Of a stretch of 61,182 nt of DNA, positions 25,722-35,881 are shown piece by piece. The stretch comes from Alphaproteobacteria bacterium (lineage in GTDB: Bacteria; Pseudomonadota; Alphaproteobacteria; Micavibrionales; Micavibrionaceae), in NCBI GenBank assembly GCA_021208265.1, contig JAJOJU010000034.1, positions 1 through 61,182 of the forward strand, written 5' to 3'. The notes under the pieces are model-generated. The model was not told the DNA's origin, did no database searches, and saw only the letters and a program-made list of their open reading frames with translations. The stretch's first letter is position 1. Each line of letters begins with the position of its first letter. The translations under genes were made by a program, and so were the position numbers.

Positions 25722-27173
25722 ATGGCACAACTGGCAACCGGCCGTACAGGCGAATGGGAAATCGTGATCGGGATGGAAGTCCACGCGCAAGTGATCGCGA
25801 ACTCCAAACTGTTCTCAGGTTCCGCCACGGCCTTCGGCGGTGAAGCGAATAATCAGGTGTCCTTCGTGGATGCCGCCATGCCGGGCATGCTGCCTGTACT
25901 AAATCGCAAATGCGTGGAACAAGCCATAAGAACAGGACTCGGCCTCAATGCCGTCATCAATAACCGTTCGATCTTTGCACGAAAAAACTATTTCTATGCC
26001 GACCTGCCGCAGGGCTACCAGATTTCCCAATACGAACACCCGATCGTGGGTAAGGGCGTGATAGAGATTGACCTCGAAGACGGCACCACGAAGGAAATCG
26101 GCATCACCCGCCTGCATCTGGAACAGGACGCCGGGAAGTCGATGCACGACCAGCACCCGACCAAATCATATGTAGACTTAAATCGTTCCGGCTGCGCACT
26201 GATGGAGATTGTGTCCGAACCCGATATTCGCGGCGCAGATGAGGCCGTGGCGTATCTCGCCAAACTGCGGATGATCCTGCAATATTTGGGCACGTGTAAT
26301 GGGAACATGGAAGAAGGGTCCATGCGGGCTGACGTCAACGTATCCGTCCGTAAACCCGGCGATGAATTAGGCACACGTGCAGAGATCAAAAACGTGAACT
26401 CCCTCAAGGCCGTACAAATGGCGATTGATTACGAAGTATCCCGCCAGATCGAATTGATCGAAGACGGCGGCGCGGTGGATCAGGAAACCCGCCTGTGGGA
26501 CCCGGCCAAGGGCGTTACACGCTCCATGCGATCCAAGGAAGATGCGCATGATTACCGCTATTTTCCCGACCCGGATCTGCTGCCGCTGGAGGTTGCCAAT
26601 GACTGGATCGAGGAAGTGCGCGGCACACTGCCGGAACTCCCAGACCAGAAAAAGCACCGCTTCATGAAAGATTACGGCCTTAGCTTGTACGATTCATCCG
26701 TACTGATCGCCGAACGCGAACGCGCCGATTATTTTGAAACCGCTGCCAAGGGACGCGATGCCAAGCTGACCGCCAACTGGGTGATTAACGAGCTTCTGGG
26801 TATCCTGAATAAAAACGATAAAGACCTAAGCGAGAGCCCGATTGCGGCAGAACAGCTGGGCGGTATGATTGCACTTATTTCTGATGACACGATCTCCGGC
26901 AAAATCGCTAAGGATGTTTTCGCCATCATGTATGAAACCGGGAAGGATGCTGCCGCTATCGTTGAAGAAAAAGGCCTGAAACAGGTCACCGACACTGGCG
27001 CCATTGAAAAAATTGTCGATGAAGTGATCGCCGAAAACCCGGATAACGTTGCCGCCTATAAGTCAGGCAAAGACAAATTGTTCGGCTTCTTCGTGGGGCA
27101 AGTCATGAAGAAGATGCAGGGCAAAGCTAACCCCGAAGCGGTGAACAAGCTGCTGAAGGACAAGCTGTCTTAA
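25722..27173 (+). CDS. gatB: Asp/Glu-tRNA amidotransferase subunit B
   Basis: 483 residues, intact. [40 protein letters not shown] and [13 protein letters not shown] are the GatB kinase-domain blocks; the C-terminal half is the YqeY-like tRNA-binding tail. It activates Glu/Asp on the tRNA and receives ammonia from GatA. AAGGAA precedes the ATG. Two accessory genes separate it from gatA. Confidence 0.97.
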   Translation: MAQLATGRTGEWEIVIGMEVHAQVIANSKLFSGSATAFGGEANNQVSFVDAAMPGMLPVLNRKCVEQAIRTGLGLNAVINNRSIFARKNYFYADLPQGYQISQYEHPIVGKGVIEIDLEDGTTKEIGITRLHLEQDAGKSMHDQHPTKSYVDLNRSGCALMEIVSEPDIRGADEAVAYLAKLRMILQYLGTCNGNMEEGSMRADVNVSVRKPGDELGTRAEIKNVNSLKAVQMAIDYEVSRQIELIEDGGAVDQETRLWDPAKGVTRSMRSKEDAHDYRYFPDPDLLPLEVANDWIEEVRGTLPELPDQKKHRFMKDYGLSLYDSSVLIAERERADYFETAAKGRDAKLTANWVINELLGILNKNDKDLSESPIAAEQLGGMIALISDDTISGKIAKDVFAIMYETGKDAAAIVEEKGLKQVTDTGAIEKIVDEVIAENPDNVAAYKSGKDKLFGFFVGQVMKKMQGKANPEAVNKLLKDKLS

Positions 27174-27177
27174 ATCC

Positions 27178-28423
27178 CTAACCTTCAATATAATCCAGAT
27201 CCGTATGGAATGTTTCCTTGAGGCTGAGCAGGGAAACAAAGGCCAGCACGACCACGCTTAACACCACAATCGTTCCGGCGAACAAAACGCCCGTCATCGG
27301 GATCAGCGCATGAAACGCCATAGTAATGGGAATGGTGGATGCCCGCACCATATTGGGCACGGTCGTGGCGGCGGTGGCGCGGATATTGGTACCGAACTGT
27401 TCCGCCCCCAGCTGGATAAACATGGCCCAGAAACCAATGGCAAAGCCCAGCAGCAGGCATAGCCCGTAATACATAAACAGCGATGAGCCCGCGAGCGTGA
27501 TGTATAAAAACACCGATGCCGTGGTCAGCGCCAGACTGACCATGATCGATCTCCGGCGGCTTTGCAGGTACTGGCTAAGCAGGCCGCTAAACGCATCCCC
27601 CGCCATCAGCCCCGCGTAGCAAAACAACACCGGCGGTCCCGGCGGAAGGCAGCTCCACCATGCCGAAGGCCTTCCCGAATTCCGGAGCAAAGGTAACGAA
27701 CAACCCCACCACGGCCCAGATCGGCGCGCCCACAAGAATAATCGCCAGATAGCGGCGGAATCGCGAAAAATTGGTAAACAGCATCAGGAAATTCGCGCGG
27801 GGCTTCACTCGTGGAAACCTTCTTGAACAACCCCGATTCCGTCACGTTCAAACGCAGCACCAGCAAGGCAAGCCCCATGACGCCGCCAATGATATAAGCT
27901 GTGCGCCAGTCCGTCAGCTCCGCCACCAGCGCCGCCAGCACAGCCCCGCCCACACCGATGGAGGCAATAAAGGTCGTGCCCAGCCCCCGGTACTTACGGG
28001 GTATCAATTCGGATGCCAAAGTAATCCCCGCGCCCAGCTCCCCCGGCCAGACCAATCCCGGCGATAAAGCGCAGCACGGCATAACTATGAACATCCTGCA
28101 CAAAGCCGTTGGCGATATTGGCGAGCGAATATGTGAGGATCGAACCGAACAGCACGGATACCCGGCCCACCCGGTCGCCCCCAAACGCCCCATAAAATGC
28201 CGCCAATCAGCAAGCCCGCCATTTGGGAATTAATCAAAAGAATACCGTAGGAAAGAAGCTCTTCCCCCTCCAGCCCCAGATCAATCAGGCTCTGTACGCG
28301 CACGATGCTAAAGAGCAGCAAATCAAAAATATCAACCAGATAGCCCAGCGCCGCCACCATAATCGTGGCAATCACGCCCTTATCAATATTTTCGCGCGCA
28401 CAAAAATCTCTAAAGCCCTGCAT
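27178..28423 (-). CDS. MFS transporter (four frameshifts)
   Basis: Five overlapping frames add up to one major-facilitator protein of about 415 residues with some 12 membrane spans. Removing one base at each of the C5 runs 28178-28182 and 28040-28044, the G4 run 27799-27802, and near 27647 restores WGVWGDRVGR (the loop 2-3 motif), LAGELGAGITLASELIPRKY, RANFLMLFTNF and PVLFCYAGLMAGD. Substrate is unclear; the subgroup resembles sugar-acid/organic-acid porters. All four breaks are one-base gains in G/C or short runs. Confidence 0.82.
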
Positions 28424-28503
28424 ATTTTTTAACCTTTGCCTGTCAAATTTCGAATAGGATACAAGCGTAGTAAAGATTCAAGCAAGGCTAAAACAAAACG
28501 GTT

Positions 28504-29114
28504 ATGCCCCGTCTGAATAAAGGTGAAAAAACGAACCTGAATGTGACGCAAAAGGCGCGGCACCGCATTATGGTGGGCCTGTCATGGGACCCCGCCCAAA
28601 CTCAGGGCTTCATGGATAAAATGCGGGAAATAACGGGCACTCCGACCGCGCACGACCTCGATCTTGTTTGTTATCTCTACAGCCCCGATCATAGTTTTGT
28701 TGAGCATATATCCGGTGACGCGGGGCGTAATGTTGATTTAAGTGAAAAAATCTATCACAGCGGTGATAATGTCGATGGCGATGCGGCGGGCGATGATGAG
28801 GAAATATCAGCGGAACTGAAAGATCTCCCGCCCTATATAAGCCATCTGGTGTTCTGCGCGCTGGTGCGTTCTGGCCATAAATTCGGGGATGTCGAAGCCC
28901 CGGAAATCCGGCTGGCGGATGGCTATACCAACCATAATTTACTACTCACACCAATTAATCATGCGGAAGGCAAAGACAAGAATGGATTCGTGTTTGCCAT
29001 GTATACCGCTCTGCCTCATCGGAAACAGGTTGGAACTTACATTACGTGCAAGACTATCTGAGATATGGCGGGCAAACGGAGTTTGTTGAAAAATTGAAAG
29101 AGTATTTGATCTAG
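28504..29114 (+). CDS. TerD-family protein (frameshifted end)
   Basis: A stress/tellurite-type calcium-binding domain. The acid cluster HSGDNVDGDAAGDDEEI and the earlier DLDLVCYLY match TerD, followed by FGDVEAPEIRLADG. The frame ends early at 29061; adding one A at 29026-29028 gives TGWNLHYVQDYLRYGGQTEF and a stop at 29114. Full length is then about 203 residues. There are no other ter genes nearby, so a solitary TerD homologue. The gene leads toward tRNA-Ser. Confidence 0.78.
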
Positions 29115-29150
29115 CCCCCGATACCTGATAACTGATATTTGTTCTTTTAT

Positions 29151-29190
29151 AAAGAAGGTAACGTGGCCCCGTTTGCGAAGGCAAACATTT
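29151..29190 (+). repeat. Partial copy of the tRNA-Ser 5' end
   Basis: AAGAAGGTAACGTGGCC at 29152-29168 matches AAAAAGGTGACGTGGCC at the tRNA-Ser start with two differences, and GAAGGCAA recurs a few bases on in both. Inside it, GTTTGC-GAAG-GCAAAC is a perfect hairpin. No D-loop, anticodon or 3' arm follows, so it is not a tRNA gene. It may be a duplication scar or an unusual leader. Confidence 0.45.
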
Positions 29191-29222
29191 CGAGGACGAG
29201 GCTAGGAAACCCTTTGTAAAAA

Positions 29223-29315
29223 GGTGACGTGGCCGAGCGGCTGAAGGCAACGGTTTGCTAAATCGTCATAGGGTTTATAGCTCTATCGAGGGTTCGAATC
29301 CCTCCGTCACCGCCA
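29223..29315 (+). tRNA. tRNA-Ser(GCT)
   Basis: The acceptor stem GGTGACG pairs with CGTCACC, and CCA is encoded at 29313-29315. The D-arm reads GGCCGAGCGGCTGAAGGC, the anticodon loop TTGCTAA (anticodon GCT), and a long variable arm precedes the T-arm GGGTTCGAATCCC. The long variable arm and discriminator G are those of serine tRNA. It reads AGC and AGU codons. Confidence 0.96.
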
Positions 29316-29337
29316 TTTTCTCAGAGTATAGCGCGTT

Positions 29338-30039
29338 ATGTATCTCCTCGGCCTGATTGCCTTTATTTCCTACTTCCTTGAAAGCATATTTGGTTTCGGA
29401 GGTACTGTTGTGTTTCTGGGGCTGGGCGGCCTTACCAATGACTTCAAAGAAGTTCTGCTATTGGCTATCTATGTCGCACTTATCGCCAGTGGTACGGTTA
29501 TTTTTCAGCAACGCAAGGAAATGCCGTGGGGCCATCTTAAACGTCTAACTCTGCCGTTTTTACCGGGGCTGGTTATCGGCACATTGCTGATAGATATGCT
29601 CGCCAGTGTATGGCTTTTAAAACTGTTTGCGCTGGTGATGATTGGCAACAGTTTGCAGTCTCTTCTCTACCCTCAATTCGAAGCCCCCAGAATGTTTCGC
29701 ATGGGCTGTCTTGTGACCGGCGGATTCATACAGGGTCTTTTCTCCTGCGGTGGACCGTTCGTACTGATGGGTTACCGCCATGAATTCAAGAATAAATCTG
29801 ATTTGCGGATCACGATGGCGTCCTTCTTTTTTGCAACAAATCTTTGGAAGCTGATACAAAACAGCGCCACAACGGGCTCAGCCCTTCCTGTTCTGGAATC
29901 ATACTGGTGGACGGCCTTCCCTGTTATTGCCGCCATGTATGCCGGATACTGGGTGCATAAACGCATTTCTGAAAAGCATTTTAAAGTCGGCATGACAATT
30001 GGAATCCTGCTGATCGGGGTGGCCCTTCTGCTGCGCTGA
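29338..30039 (+). CDS. TauE/SafE-family membrane permease
   Basis: 233 residues with about eight membrane spans. FGFGGTVVFLGLGG near the start and the related FIQGLFSCGGPFVLMGYRHE at mid-protein form the two-repeat plan of TauE/SafE anion exporters. Family members export sulfite, sulfoacetate or related anions. Which anion is not evident. Followed 22 bases on by a dicarboxylate-type symporter in the same direction. Confidence 0.85.
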   Translation: MYLLGLIAFISYFLESIFGFGGTVVFLGLGGLTNDFKEVLLLAIYVALIASGTVIFQQRKEMPWGHLKRLTLPFLPGLVIGTLLIDMLASVWLLKLFALVMIGNSLQSLLYPQFEAPRMFRMGCLVTGGFIQGLFSCGGPFVLMGYRHEFKNKSDLRITMASFFFATNLWKLIQNSATTGSALPVLESYWWTAFPVIAAMYAGYWVHKRISEKHFKVGMTIGILLIGVALLLR

Positions 30040-30061
30040 TTCTTTTGCTAGGCTCTCTGGC

Positions 30062-31359
30062 ATGACTATTCACCCTAAACTCTGGCTTCATATTTTAATC
30101 GGTCTGGTCTGCGGCGTGGTTGTGGGTATGTTGCTATCCCCTTCCGGTGCGGGTTTGCTACCGCCTGGTACGGCATTTGTACTCAGTGAATGGCTCGCCC
30201 TCGCCGGACGGCTGTTTTTGGGCCTGATCAGTATGGTGATTATTCCGCTGGTTGTTTGCTCGATCATTCTGGGGATCAACAGCAGCGGTGATGCCGGTTT
30301 CGTCAAACAGCTGAGTGTACGACTCATCCCCTATTTCGTCATCACCAGTTTTATTGCGATTTCCATTGGCATTATGCTAACGGAGCTGATTCAGCCGGGG
30401 CGGCTGGTGGATGCCGGCACGCTGGCTATTTCTCAGGATGCAGCAACCAATATCGCCGAAAAAGTCGTCGGCGGGCGAAACTTTTCTGGCTTAAGCATAC
30501 CTGAACGGCTGATGAACATGTTCCCGGTGAACCCGCTGAAGGCCGCTGTGAATATTGATCTGTTACAGGTTGTTATCGCCGCCATTCTTGTCGGGCTGGC
30601 TGTTCTGAACCTGCCGAAAGGCAAGATGAAAAGCTTTATGGATCTTTGCGAAGCCGGACAAATTATCAGCATGAAATTCATTGAATGGGCGATGAAGATT
30701 GCCCCTTATGCCGTGTTTGGCTGATGGCTGACCTTGCCATACGCATGGGTCCGGCGGCATTCATAGGCCTTGGCGGATACGTCATTACGGTTTTAAGCGG
30801 CCTTATCAGCGTGATGATTTTATATCTGCTAATTGTAAGCGTTATCGCCAGGCGTTCACCGCTTGAGTTTCTACGCTCGATCCGCGCAGCACAATTGCTG
30901 GCATTTTCGACCTCCAGCTCTGCCGCCACCATGCCGCTTACCTTGCAAACGGCGGAAGAAAAACTGGGGGTTCATCCTGACACCGCCCGCTTTGTCGTGC
31001 CGCTGGGGGCCACAATCAATATGGATGGCACCGGGCTGTATCAGGCCGTGGCGGCTCTTTTCCTCTGCCAGTTTTTCGGCATCGACCTCAGCTTCGGGGA
31101 AATGTTTCTGCTGGCGATTACCATGGTCGGAGCATCTATCGGCACCCCATCCACCCCCGGTGTGGGGATTGTTGTTTTATCAACGATTGTATCCGGCCTC
31201 GGCGTACCGGCTGCCGGGATCGGCATGATATTAGGTGTCGACCGCGTGCTGGATATGTGCCGGACAACCATCAACGTAACGGGTGACCTAACAGCCTCAG
31301 CCGTTATGGAGCGCTGGCTGCACGGCAAAAAATCCAAGAAGGATAAAAAGAAGAAATGA
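30062..31359 (+). CDS. Dicarboxylate/amino acid:cation symporter (one frameshift)
   Basis: DAACS/GltP family. The first half has MVIIPLVVCSIILGI; the second has the serine-rich hairpin FSTSSSAATMPLTL, then NMDGTGLYQAVAALF, and ASIGTPSTPGVGI, the substrate and sodium motifs. The frame breaks near 30720; one added G gives PYAVFGLMADLAIRMG and joins the halves. Length is about 432 residues. It takes up C4-dicarboxylates, glutamate or aspartate. A Lys-rich tail ends the protein and its stop overlaps the next start. Confidence 0.9.
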
Positions 31360-31817
31360 CCTACAGCTTTCTGGAATGGATGGAGCTTTTAAGTTATGTG
31401 GCAACAGTCATCGGTATCCCGTTCGCGCTGATAACATTCATTGCACAGGAACATAAAGAGCGTCAGTCCGAGCAGCAGGAAATATACGACCAGATGATGG
31501 AACATTATGCCCGCATTCAGGACAAATTGTTTCAGCATCCGGAGCTGGATGAACATGATAACCCCATGACAAACCCGGAAGACCAGCGGCGCCAGAAAAT
31601 CATATACAACATGCTGGCAAGTTTGTTCGAACGCGCTTTCATCATGCTGTATGGGGAAGACGATCCCGATTACAAACGCATGTGGAATTCGTGGCTCGAC
31701 TATATCAATCACTGGTGCAAGAAAAAGAATTTCCGCGAAGCACTACCGGAACTGATGGAAGGGGAAGACCCCGAATTCATCGCCTTCATGGAAACGGTAA
31801 CAGGAATGAAATTCTAG
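31356..31817 (+). CDS. Membrane-anchored hypothetical protein, 153 aa
   Basis: One N-terminal membrane span (about residues 8-30) followed by a charged, helical cytosolic domain. The pattern HPELD, then RRQKIIYNMLASLFERAFIM and WNSWLDYI resembles a family of membrane-anchored proteins annotated only as hypothetical. ATGA overlap with the symporter stop implies coupled translation and perhaps a partner role. Function unknown. Confidence 0.6.
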   Translation: MTYSFLEWMELLSYVATVIGIPFALITFIAQEHKERQSEQQEIYDQMMEHYARIQDKLFQHPELDEHDNPMTNPEDQRRQKIIYNMLASLFERAFIMLYGEDDPDYKRMWNSWLDYINHWCKKKNFREALPELMEGEDPEFIAFMETVTGMKF

Positions 31818-31821
31818 AAAA

Positions 31822-32448
31822 TCAGAAGGACAAATCAAGCGCGTTTTTGGATTTGCCCATCACCTGCTCCACAATCCAAAGATTCATATATTCAAAGAAG
31901 TTTTGTTCCCGCACCGGCGTAAATACGCGTGGGAAACGCTCTGAATAATTGCTTAGTTTTTCAAGATCCACGGCATAACGCATGGCGTTTCTCATGTCTT
32001 TTTCTTGGAGGTTGGTATAGATCCCGTAAGTCTGTCCCTTTTCAAAATCAGGCAGGAATTTAGGTTCAGGATCTATCACACGTGAAATCGGCGCCGTCAT
32101 AACCAACCCGGCATTATCTTCATTCAGCACTATTCCGTCCTGAACAAACCCAACCATGATCTTTATTTTTTCGCTTTCGCTATCATAGACAATCCGCCCG
32201 GATAGCAATTTATCTCCCACTCGATATCCTTCAATATCCCGTGCCCGGCCAATATATTCCAGCAAGGGTTCCCATATGGCATAAAATTCAGAGAACTTGT
32301 CGCGGCACTGCTGCACATAGAGACTTTCCCCTAGCTCATCTTTGGGAAACATCCCACGCAGCCTTGCTTTTTCTGCCAGATCATTGAGCGGGTTAAATGC
32401 CCCCGTAATAGGATTCACAATATCCGGGCGTTTCGGTGTTTCTGTCAT
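31822..32448 (-). CDS. Hypothetical protein, 208 aa
   Basis: Not recognised. Soluble, acidic, with no signal peptide. AGGGATAC lies upstream of the ATG as a fair ribosome site. Short motifs such as FNPLNDLAEKARLRG and NFFEYMNLWIVEQVM do not suggest a known fold. It converges on the previous gene with 4 bases between the stops. Confidence 0.6.
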   Translation of the reverse strand: MTETPKRPDIVNPITGAFNPLNDLAEKARLRGMFPKDELGESLYVQQCRDKFSEFYAIWEPLLEYIGRARDIEGYRVGDKLLSGRIVYDSESEKIKIMVGFVQDGIVLNEDNAGLVMTAPISRVIDPEPKFLPDFEKGQTYGIYTNLQEKDMRNAMRYAVDLEKLSNYSERFPRVFTPVREQNFFEYMNLWIVEQVMGKSKNALDLSF

Positions 32449-32566
32449 GATGTATCCCTGTTATTTTTTTATCGTTTTTTTTAAGCGTTAGAAGCAAAGC
32501 TTGTTCCTGTCAATAACCTTATATGCCCTAATTGCCTATCCCCCCGGCTAATGACAGAATAGGCAT

Positions 32567-34066
32567 ATGAAACAAAAACACCTTTCCGATTTATCATTCT
32601 TCATCAACCGCAAACGCAAGACTCACATGCCGGTGTATCTGCACACGGAAAAAAGCTTCAAGCCGTGGCTCAAAAAACAAAAGGCCATAACAGCCGCGCA
32701 AGTTGAACAAGCCGGGTTTAAAGGCAAGCCCGAAACCGCCTGTGTCGTTATCGACCAGACAGGCAAGCCTTCATTTGTTCTGGTGGGTATTGCCAGCCCG
32801 ATCGGCACGTATGACCTTGCCTATGCCGTACAAGTCATTGAGAAAACTTTCCGGGGCGACGCCTTGGGGCAGGTTAGTTTCTTCATAGAAAGCGATGAAA
32901 AAAATCTGAATAACGCTTATCTCGGCTGGGCTTTGGGGTGTTATCAATTCACGACCTATAAGCAGAAAACCCCGGCAAAACCGGCTCTGGTCATCAAGGG
33001 GAATATCGGCAAAGACCGCGTTCTGGCGGAAGCTATCTTCCTGCTCAAAGACCTGATCAATCAACCAGCCAATCATCTGGGCCCGGAAGAAATTGAAGCC
33101 GCCGTGCGCGCCGTTGCCGCCCCTCACAAAGCCAAGGTAAAGGTCGTAAAGGGAGACGACCTGATCAAACAGAACTTCCCGCTTATTTATACCGTGGGTG
33201 AAGCCAGCCCACGCCTGCCCCGTTTGATTGAACTGAACTGGGGCAATACCAAACACCCCAAACTGACGCTTGTCGGCAAGGGTGTTGCCTTTGATACGGG
33301 CGGGCTTAATCTGAAGCCCACCAGCTATATGGCTCTGATGAAAAAAGATATGGGCGGCAGCGCCCATGCGCTGGCGCTCGCTCATCTGGTAATGAGTTTA
33401 AAACTGCCTGTTAATTTACAACTGCTGATTCCCGCCGTTGAAAACAGCGTATCCGGCAACGCTTTCCGCCCCGGCGATGTCATCAAAAGCCGTAAGGGCC
33501 TGTTCGTGGAAAACACAAACACTGACGCCGAAGGCCGCCTTATTCTGGCCGATACCTTGACTTACGCCTGCGAACGCACCCCGGAACTTATCATCGATTT
33601 TGCCACACTGACAGGTTCAGCCCGCGCTGCGCTGGGGCCTGATATTCCTGCACTATTCTCAAATAATGACAAAGTTGCGGATACCATTCGCAAAGCAGCA
33701 TTCGATGAAGCCGACCCACTCTGGCCCATGCCTTTATGGGATTTGTATAAAAAGCACATTGAAAGCAGTACGGGCGATCTGCTGAATTCCGCCGGGCTGC
33801 CTGGTGATTTGATCTATAGCGCCCTGTTCCTGAAACAATTCCTGAGCGATGATACAAAAGCCGACTGGGTGCATATCGATTGTTATGCGTGGGAACATAC
33901 GGGCCGCACAGGCCGTCCGCGCGGCGGGGCGGATACCGGCCTTCGCGCCATGCTAGCTTATCTTAAAAGCGGTTCGCCGCATGACGGTATCTTCCGCTTT
34001 TCATATAACCACTTTTTCAGCGCCGATGCACAGCGCGCCGGACCATCACACCGAAATGGTGAGTGA
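32567..34066 (+). CDS. Leucyl aminopeptidase family protein (M17)
   Basis: Zinc/manganese exopeptidase. Metal and catalytic motifs are GKGVAFDTGGLNLKP, MKKDMGGSAHA and NTDAEGRLILADTL, all intact. It removes N-terminal residues from peptides in the cytosol. The start at 32567 is uncertain; ATG 32627 (MPVYLHTEK) would drop a basic 20-residue leader not typical of the family. The last 28 codons overlap the NlpC/P60 gene, and the family normally ends near GADTGLRAMLAYL, so the tail may be extra. Confidence 0.92.
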   Translation: MKQKHLSDLSFFINRKRKTHMPVYLHTEKSFKPWLKKQKAITAAQVEQAGFKGKPETACVVIDQTGKPSFVLVGIASPIGTYDLAYAVQVIEKTFRGDALGQVSFFIESDEKNLNNAYLGWALGCYQFTTYKQKTPAKPALVIKGNIGKDRVLAEAIFLLKDLINQPANHLGPEEIEAAVRAVAAPHKAKVKVVKGDDLIKQNFPLIYTVGEASPRLPRLIELNWGNTKHPKLTLVGKGVAFDTGGLNLKPTSYMALMKKDMGGSAHALALAHLVMSLKLPVNLQLLIPAVENSVSGNAFRPGDVIKSRKGLFVENTNTDAEGRLILADTLTYACERTPELIIDFATLTGSARAALGPDIPALFSNNDKVADTIRKAAFDEADPLWPMPLWDLYKKHIESSTGDLLNSAGLPGDLIYSALFLKQFLSDDTKADWVHIDCYAWEHTGRTGRPRGGADTGLRAMLAYLKSGSPHDGIFRFSYNHFFSADAQRAGPSHRNGE

Positions 34067-34736
34067 ATTTCTATGGGGAGAGGCATTAGAATTTTTATCC
34101 CCTCCGCAAAACGGCTGGGTTCATGTTCGTGCCCAGCATGATGGCTATGAAGGATATATTTCGGCGGAATGTCTTTCTGAACAGAAACTGTCTGCCACTC
34201 ACCATGTTTCCACCTTGTTAACTCATATCTATCCTGAGCCGGATTATAAAACCCCGCCACTGACAGCGCTCCCTTTCATGGCGCGTGTTACACCTGAACC
34301 GCAGACAGCACGGCAGAACGGATTTTTAAAACTACGTAGTGGCGGATGGATATGGGCAGATCATATTAAACCGCACGCAAACATAGACCCCGATATAGTA
34401 GACACTGCTTTGCGCTTTCTAGGCACGCCCTATCTGTGGGGTGGACGCAGCCCGGCGGGGATTGATTGTTCCGGGCTGGTACAGATATCACTTATGGCGG
34501 CAGGGCTTCCCTGCCCTCGTGATACGAAAGATCAGGTTTCTTTAGGGATAACACTGCCTGATGATGCCGCACTCAAACGTGGTGATCTTGTTTTTCTGGA
34601 ACGCCATGTCGGAATCATGCTGGATGCCGATAACATCCTGAACGCCACAGCCCGCAGCATGGATACAAGAATTGAAAAACTGACGGAAATGGCAAGGGCC
34701 TACCCCGGCGGTATTCTCGACCGCCGCAGGCTCTAG
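33981..34736 (+). CDS. SH3/NlpC-P60 peptidoglycan hydrolase
   Basis: 251 residues. The N-terminal half resembles bacterial SH3 (LWGEALEFL, GWVHVRAQHDGYEGYIS). The C-terminal NlpC/P60 domain has the catalytic cysteine in GIDCSGLVQ, preceded by YLWGGRSPAG, and the histidine in RHVGIML. It cleaves gamma-D-Glu to diamino acid links in muropeptides. In alphaproteobacteria it commonly follows an M17 peptidase, suggesting turnover of cell-wall peptides. The start overlaps the M17 gene by 86 bases. Confidence 0.88.
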   Translation: MTVSSAFHITTFSAPMHSAPDHHTEMVSEFLWGEALEFLSPPQNGWVHVRAQHDGYEGYISAECLSEQKLSATHHVSTLLTHIYPEPDYKTPPLTALPFMARVTPEPQTARQNGFLKLRSGGWIWADHIKPHANIDPDIVDTALRFLGTPYLWGGRSPAGIDCSGLVQISLMAAGLPCPRDTKDQVSLGITLPDDAALKRGDLVFLERHVGIMLDADNILNATARSMDTRIEKLTEMARAYPGGILDRRRL

Positions 34737-34737
34737 G

Positions 34738-35610
34738 TTAATTCTCCGGCGGAAGCAAATCCTGAGCGCCCCCACCATCACCGGCAGCACCTGAGTCGGA
34801 AGAAGACTCACCGGCGCCTGCACCGTTGCCGTCCTCGCCAGAGAATGTGACGCCGGAAGAAGAATTATCACCGGCAGAAGAAGCTGGTGCAGAAGAAGAG
34901 CCAGCAGGCGGCGGCGTGGGCACAGATATGCCTTCATTTACATTGCCGATCACTCTTGTTGTTCCGGCGGCCTCACCATCACCCGAAGCGCTAAAATCAC
35001 CATCCTCGAACTGATAACCTTCAGCGCCGGCCTCGCCCTCTGAACCAAAACCTTGCAGATCAAAACTGGTGGGGATTTGGCGTTGGCGAATTTCAGGCTT
35101 CGTTGCAAAACGGTCGCTGTTAAGGCGCGGCAGGCCGGGGCTGAATTCTTCCAGATCATAATCTTCAGGCTGACGAATATCGTCTTGATTCTGTGCGGGC
35201 AGCGGGAAGGGTTTAACTTCGGTTTGCGTAAAATCAACGTCAACCACTTCCGGGTACTTATAAATAGCCTTAGACGTATAATCCCAAGCAAAGCCCGGCG
35301 CCATTCCCATTGGGGCATTAAATGCCGTTGCCGTGCCAATGCCCGGCTTAATATAAACAACCTTATGGCGGTTCCCCGGAGCCCAGCAATCAACCTCCAT
35401 AATTTCACCCGATTTCTGAATACTGCGGGTCATAGGTGGCTGATACATATAATTCACACTGCCAACCGACAATTTACATTCGGCATTATTTGCGCCTGGC
35501 GTGCGCACAGTTATATCCTGCACGGCACCATCAGTGACATAAGCGCAACCACCGCATAAGATGGTTGTCAGCAAGATAACATTACGAATATGTAGCGGTG
35601 ACTTATTCAT
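34738..35610 (-). CDS. Lipoprotein with low-complexity C-terminus
   Basis: 290 residues. A hydrophobic leader ends in LCGGC, a probable lipidation site with an unusual cysteine at -3. About 130 folded-looking residues follow, including KPGIGTATAFNAPMGMAPGF near residue 90. From roughly residue 200 the chain is Gly/Ser/Ala/Asp-rich (PPPAGSSSAPASSAGDNSS) and likely disordered. It is probably anchored in the outer membrane. No family recognised. The stop touches the convergent NlpC/P60 gene. Confidence 0.7.
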   Translation of the reverse strand: MNKSPLHIRNVILLTTILCGGCAYVTDGAVQDITVRTPGANNAECKLSVGSVNYMYQPPMTRSIQKSGEIMEVDCWAPGNRHKVVYIKPGIGTATAFNAPMGMAPGFAWDYTSKAIYKYPEVVDVDFTQTEVKPFPLPAQNQDDIRQPEDYDLEEFSPGLPRLNSDRFATKPEIRQRQIPTSFDLQGFGSEGEAGAEGYQFEDGDFSASGDGEAAGTTRVIGNVNEGISVPTPPPAGSSSAPASSAGDNSSSGVTFSGEDGNGAGAGESSSDSGAAGDGGGAQDLLPPEN

Positions 35611-35614
35611 GAGG

Positions 35615-35800
35615 TCAGAGAGAGGGCTCCTCCAGACGCTTTCTTATCGCTTCTTTTCGCGCTTCAATCTCGCGGATCTCTTCATCGCTTAATGTAAAAT
35701 GAAGGTCACTAAAGCGCACATGGGGGCTATCCAAAGATGGAGGCGTCTTTGCCATACGTGCCGCAGCAGCCGCTTTTGCCCTAAGGCTTTCCTCTTCCAT
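35615..35800 (-). CDS. Small charged hypothetical protein, 61 aa
   Basis: The start is ATG 35800 with AGGAGT upstream; a longer frame to 35839 is less likely. The protein is Ala-rich at the N-terminus and ends in a charged helix (EEIREIEARKEAIRKRLEE). It lies 4 bases before the lipoprotein gene, so the two are co-transcribed. Function unknown. Confidence 0.6.
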   Translation of the reverse strand: MEEESLRAKAAAAARMAKTPPSLDSPHVRFSDLHFTLSDEEIREIEARKEAIRKRLEEPSL

Positions 35801-35881
35801 GATTTTACTCCTGCATTTGATTGCGCCGAAATAACGCACCCTTTCAGGGTATAGGAATCGCCATAATGGATCAAAAGGAAT

